Shown here: positions 63,374 through 64,000 of the stretch, piece by piece
Layout: each line of letters opens with the position of its first letter
Position numbering within the stretch: the stretch's first letter is position 1
Assembly: GCA_963773845.1 (NCBI GenBank)
Contig: CAVZCU010000008.1
Coordinates: 62,001 to 126,000 of the forward strand
Length of the DNA stretch: 64,000 bases
Source of the DNA: SIAJ01 sp963773845
GTDB taxonomy: Bacteria > Planctomycetota > Planctomycetia > Gemmatales > Gemmataceae
Direction of reading: 5' to 3'
Notes under the pieces: model-generated
Databases searched by the model: none
Told to the model about the DNA's origin: nothing
The model's input: the letters and a program-made list of their open reading frames with translations, nothing else
Translations under genes and position numbers: made by a program

Positions 63374-64000
63374 CTAATCCACTGCTCGCACCAATTGCAG
63401 CATCGACTGCTCACATTTTTCTCGGCTGCCCACGACGCGAAGCGTATGTATCGTCAGCGACACGTGGCTTTGGACCAATGAATATCGGCAAGTAGACCAG
63501 CGCCGGCCGGGATAGATCAGCCGCACATCGCCACATCCCAGCCCGACCGCATAAGCAAGCGCCTGGTGCACGTCCCCGGCCGGCGGCGGCCCATCCAAGA
63601 GTTTCCATTTGGCATCGAGGACGCTGGTCAACTTACCGCCAACCCGGATGGCAAAATCCGGTCGTCCGACCAGTCGCGGTTGACCGTCAACGACCGGGGC
63701 GTGATAGCAGAATTCCTGTTGCGATTCGATGTCCGGAAAATGCCGGCGTAACCCACGCTCGATATAGCGCTCGAAAGCGGTTTCCAGGTTGAGCAAGAAG
63801 CTTGGGCTGGCCACCTCGCCGCCGCGATCGATGGGCACGAGCGATTCAACAATCAGCCGGCACAATTGCAGAAATGGCCGCTCCGCTTCAGTACGTGAGT
63901 CGAAGACCAGCAGGTCAAACGATTGGGTGTCGAGGGGAATCGACGTGACCGCATCGTAACCCGCCAATGCCGCCCGAAGGCAAGATCGGGTTGCCGCGGA
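63374..64000 (-). CDS. mcrC: McrC-like restriction-system subunit (C-terminal part, truncated by window end)
   Basis: A PD-(D/E)XK-fold protein of the McrC (McrBC 5-methylcytosine restriction) family. SPSFLLNLETAFERYIERGLRRHF leads into RLVGRPDFAIRVGGKLTSVLDAKWKLL, where the Asp and the DAKWK motif are the nuclease active site. HQALAYAVGLGCGDVRLIYPG continues the fold. The gene begins beyond 64000, so the N-terminal half and any McrB GTPase partner are outside the window. Family assignment rests on the LDAKWK motif and layout. Confidence 0.75.
   Translation of the reverse strand, partial: SAATRSCLRAALAGYDAVTSIPLDTQSFDLLVFDSRTEAERPFLQLCRLIVESLVPIDRGGEVASPSFLLNLETAFERYIERGLRRHFPDIESQQEFCYHAPVVDGQPRLVGRPDFAIRVGGKLTSVLDAKWKLLDGPPPAGDVHQALAYAVGLGCGDVRLIYPGRRWSTCRYSLVQSHVSLTIHTLRVVGSREKCEQSMLQLVRAVD

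Noticed and set aside
1..64000. Programmed frameshifting as the cause of split genes
   Set aside because: Breaks occur at many unrelated sites without shared slippery sequences and hit ordinary enzymes such as argS and ALDH. Sequencing indels are simpler.
1..64000. tRNA or rRNA genes
   Set aside because: I looked for T-loop-like GGTTCGA words and cloverleaf context. Hits such as 38310 and 46338 have no acceptor or anticodon stems. None supported.
1..64000. CRISPR array
   Set aside because: No series of direct repeats with regular spacers was found. The GTCCGCC units have only two direct copies at one locus and are palindromic intergenic repeats.

Overview
The window comes from a planctomycete, most likely a Gemmataceae-type genome. 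It is GC-rich and carries families that are hallmarks of that phylum: DUF1501, DUF1552, PSCyt1/DUF1592 cytochromes, PVC-type membrane-bound cytochrome dehydrogenases, several DUF1559 proteins, surface proteins with an N-terminal LEGLEGR or ALEDRSVP-type motif, a MoxR/DUF58 operon and tetrahydromethanopterin-linked C1 genes. Many conserved genes are split by single-base frame changes, including argS, which should be essential. I treat most of these as assembly indels and annotate each split gene as one unit.

Layout. 0-10 kb: amidohydrolase, N-carbamoylputrescine amidase, a ~1100-residue PVC cytochrome, a family 2 glycosyltransferase, and a minus-strand run of flavin-dependent hydroxy-acid oxidase, DUF971 protein and Mrp. 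10-20 kb: second glycosyltransferase, an EF-hand/deiodinase-like selenoprotein, aldehyde dehydrogenase, a small two-gene module, a degenerate M48-like membrane protein, a class V aminotransferase, a ThiS-ThiG fusion and DUF58. 20-29 kb is accessory: a GxxExxY gene between 40-bp terminal inverted repeats inserted in the MoxR/DUF58 operon, an SPFH gene remnant, a 511-residue putative mobile protein, a surface protein beside a gene and its pseudogene copy, a PIN toxin module and a truncated HNH nuclease. 29-37 kb: DUF1501, selD, a SelW-like selenoprotein, a GT-C-like membrane protein, argS and rsfS. 37-49 kb: hydroxyacid dehydrogenase, Rpn-type nuclease, two DUF1559 proteins, cupin, CbiO/CbiQ, S9 peptidase, a surface protein, purM and small proteins. 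49-58 kb: a coupled operon (HAD phosphatase, formamidase-like protein, DUF447, beta-RFAP synthase) and a giant zinc-ribbon/DUF1559 protein. 58-64 kb: the DUF1552 + DUF1592 pair and the end of an mcrC-like gene.

How it fits together. The most notable signal is selenium biology. Three genes need in-frame UGA to be read as selenocysteine: selD (Sec17), a SelW/Rdx protein directly upstream of it (CxxU) and a secreted EF-hand plus iodothyronine-deiodinase-like protein (FGSFTU). A 7-bp hairpin lies 10 nt after the UGA in the deiodinase-like gene and a weaker one follows the UGA in selD, as expected for bacterial SECIS elements. selA, selB and tRNA-Sec are not in this window. The second theme is palindromic DNA: at least a dozen long, often perfect inverted repeats from several dispersed families sit at gene ends. 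In two places the two arms supply the stop codons of both converging genes. One family (ACCACAAAGGCACAAAG ends) exists both as a complete GxxExxY-encoding element and as an empty 100-bp palindrome, which looks like an autonomous element with a MITE-like derivative.
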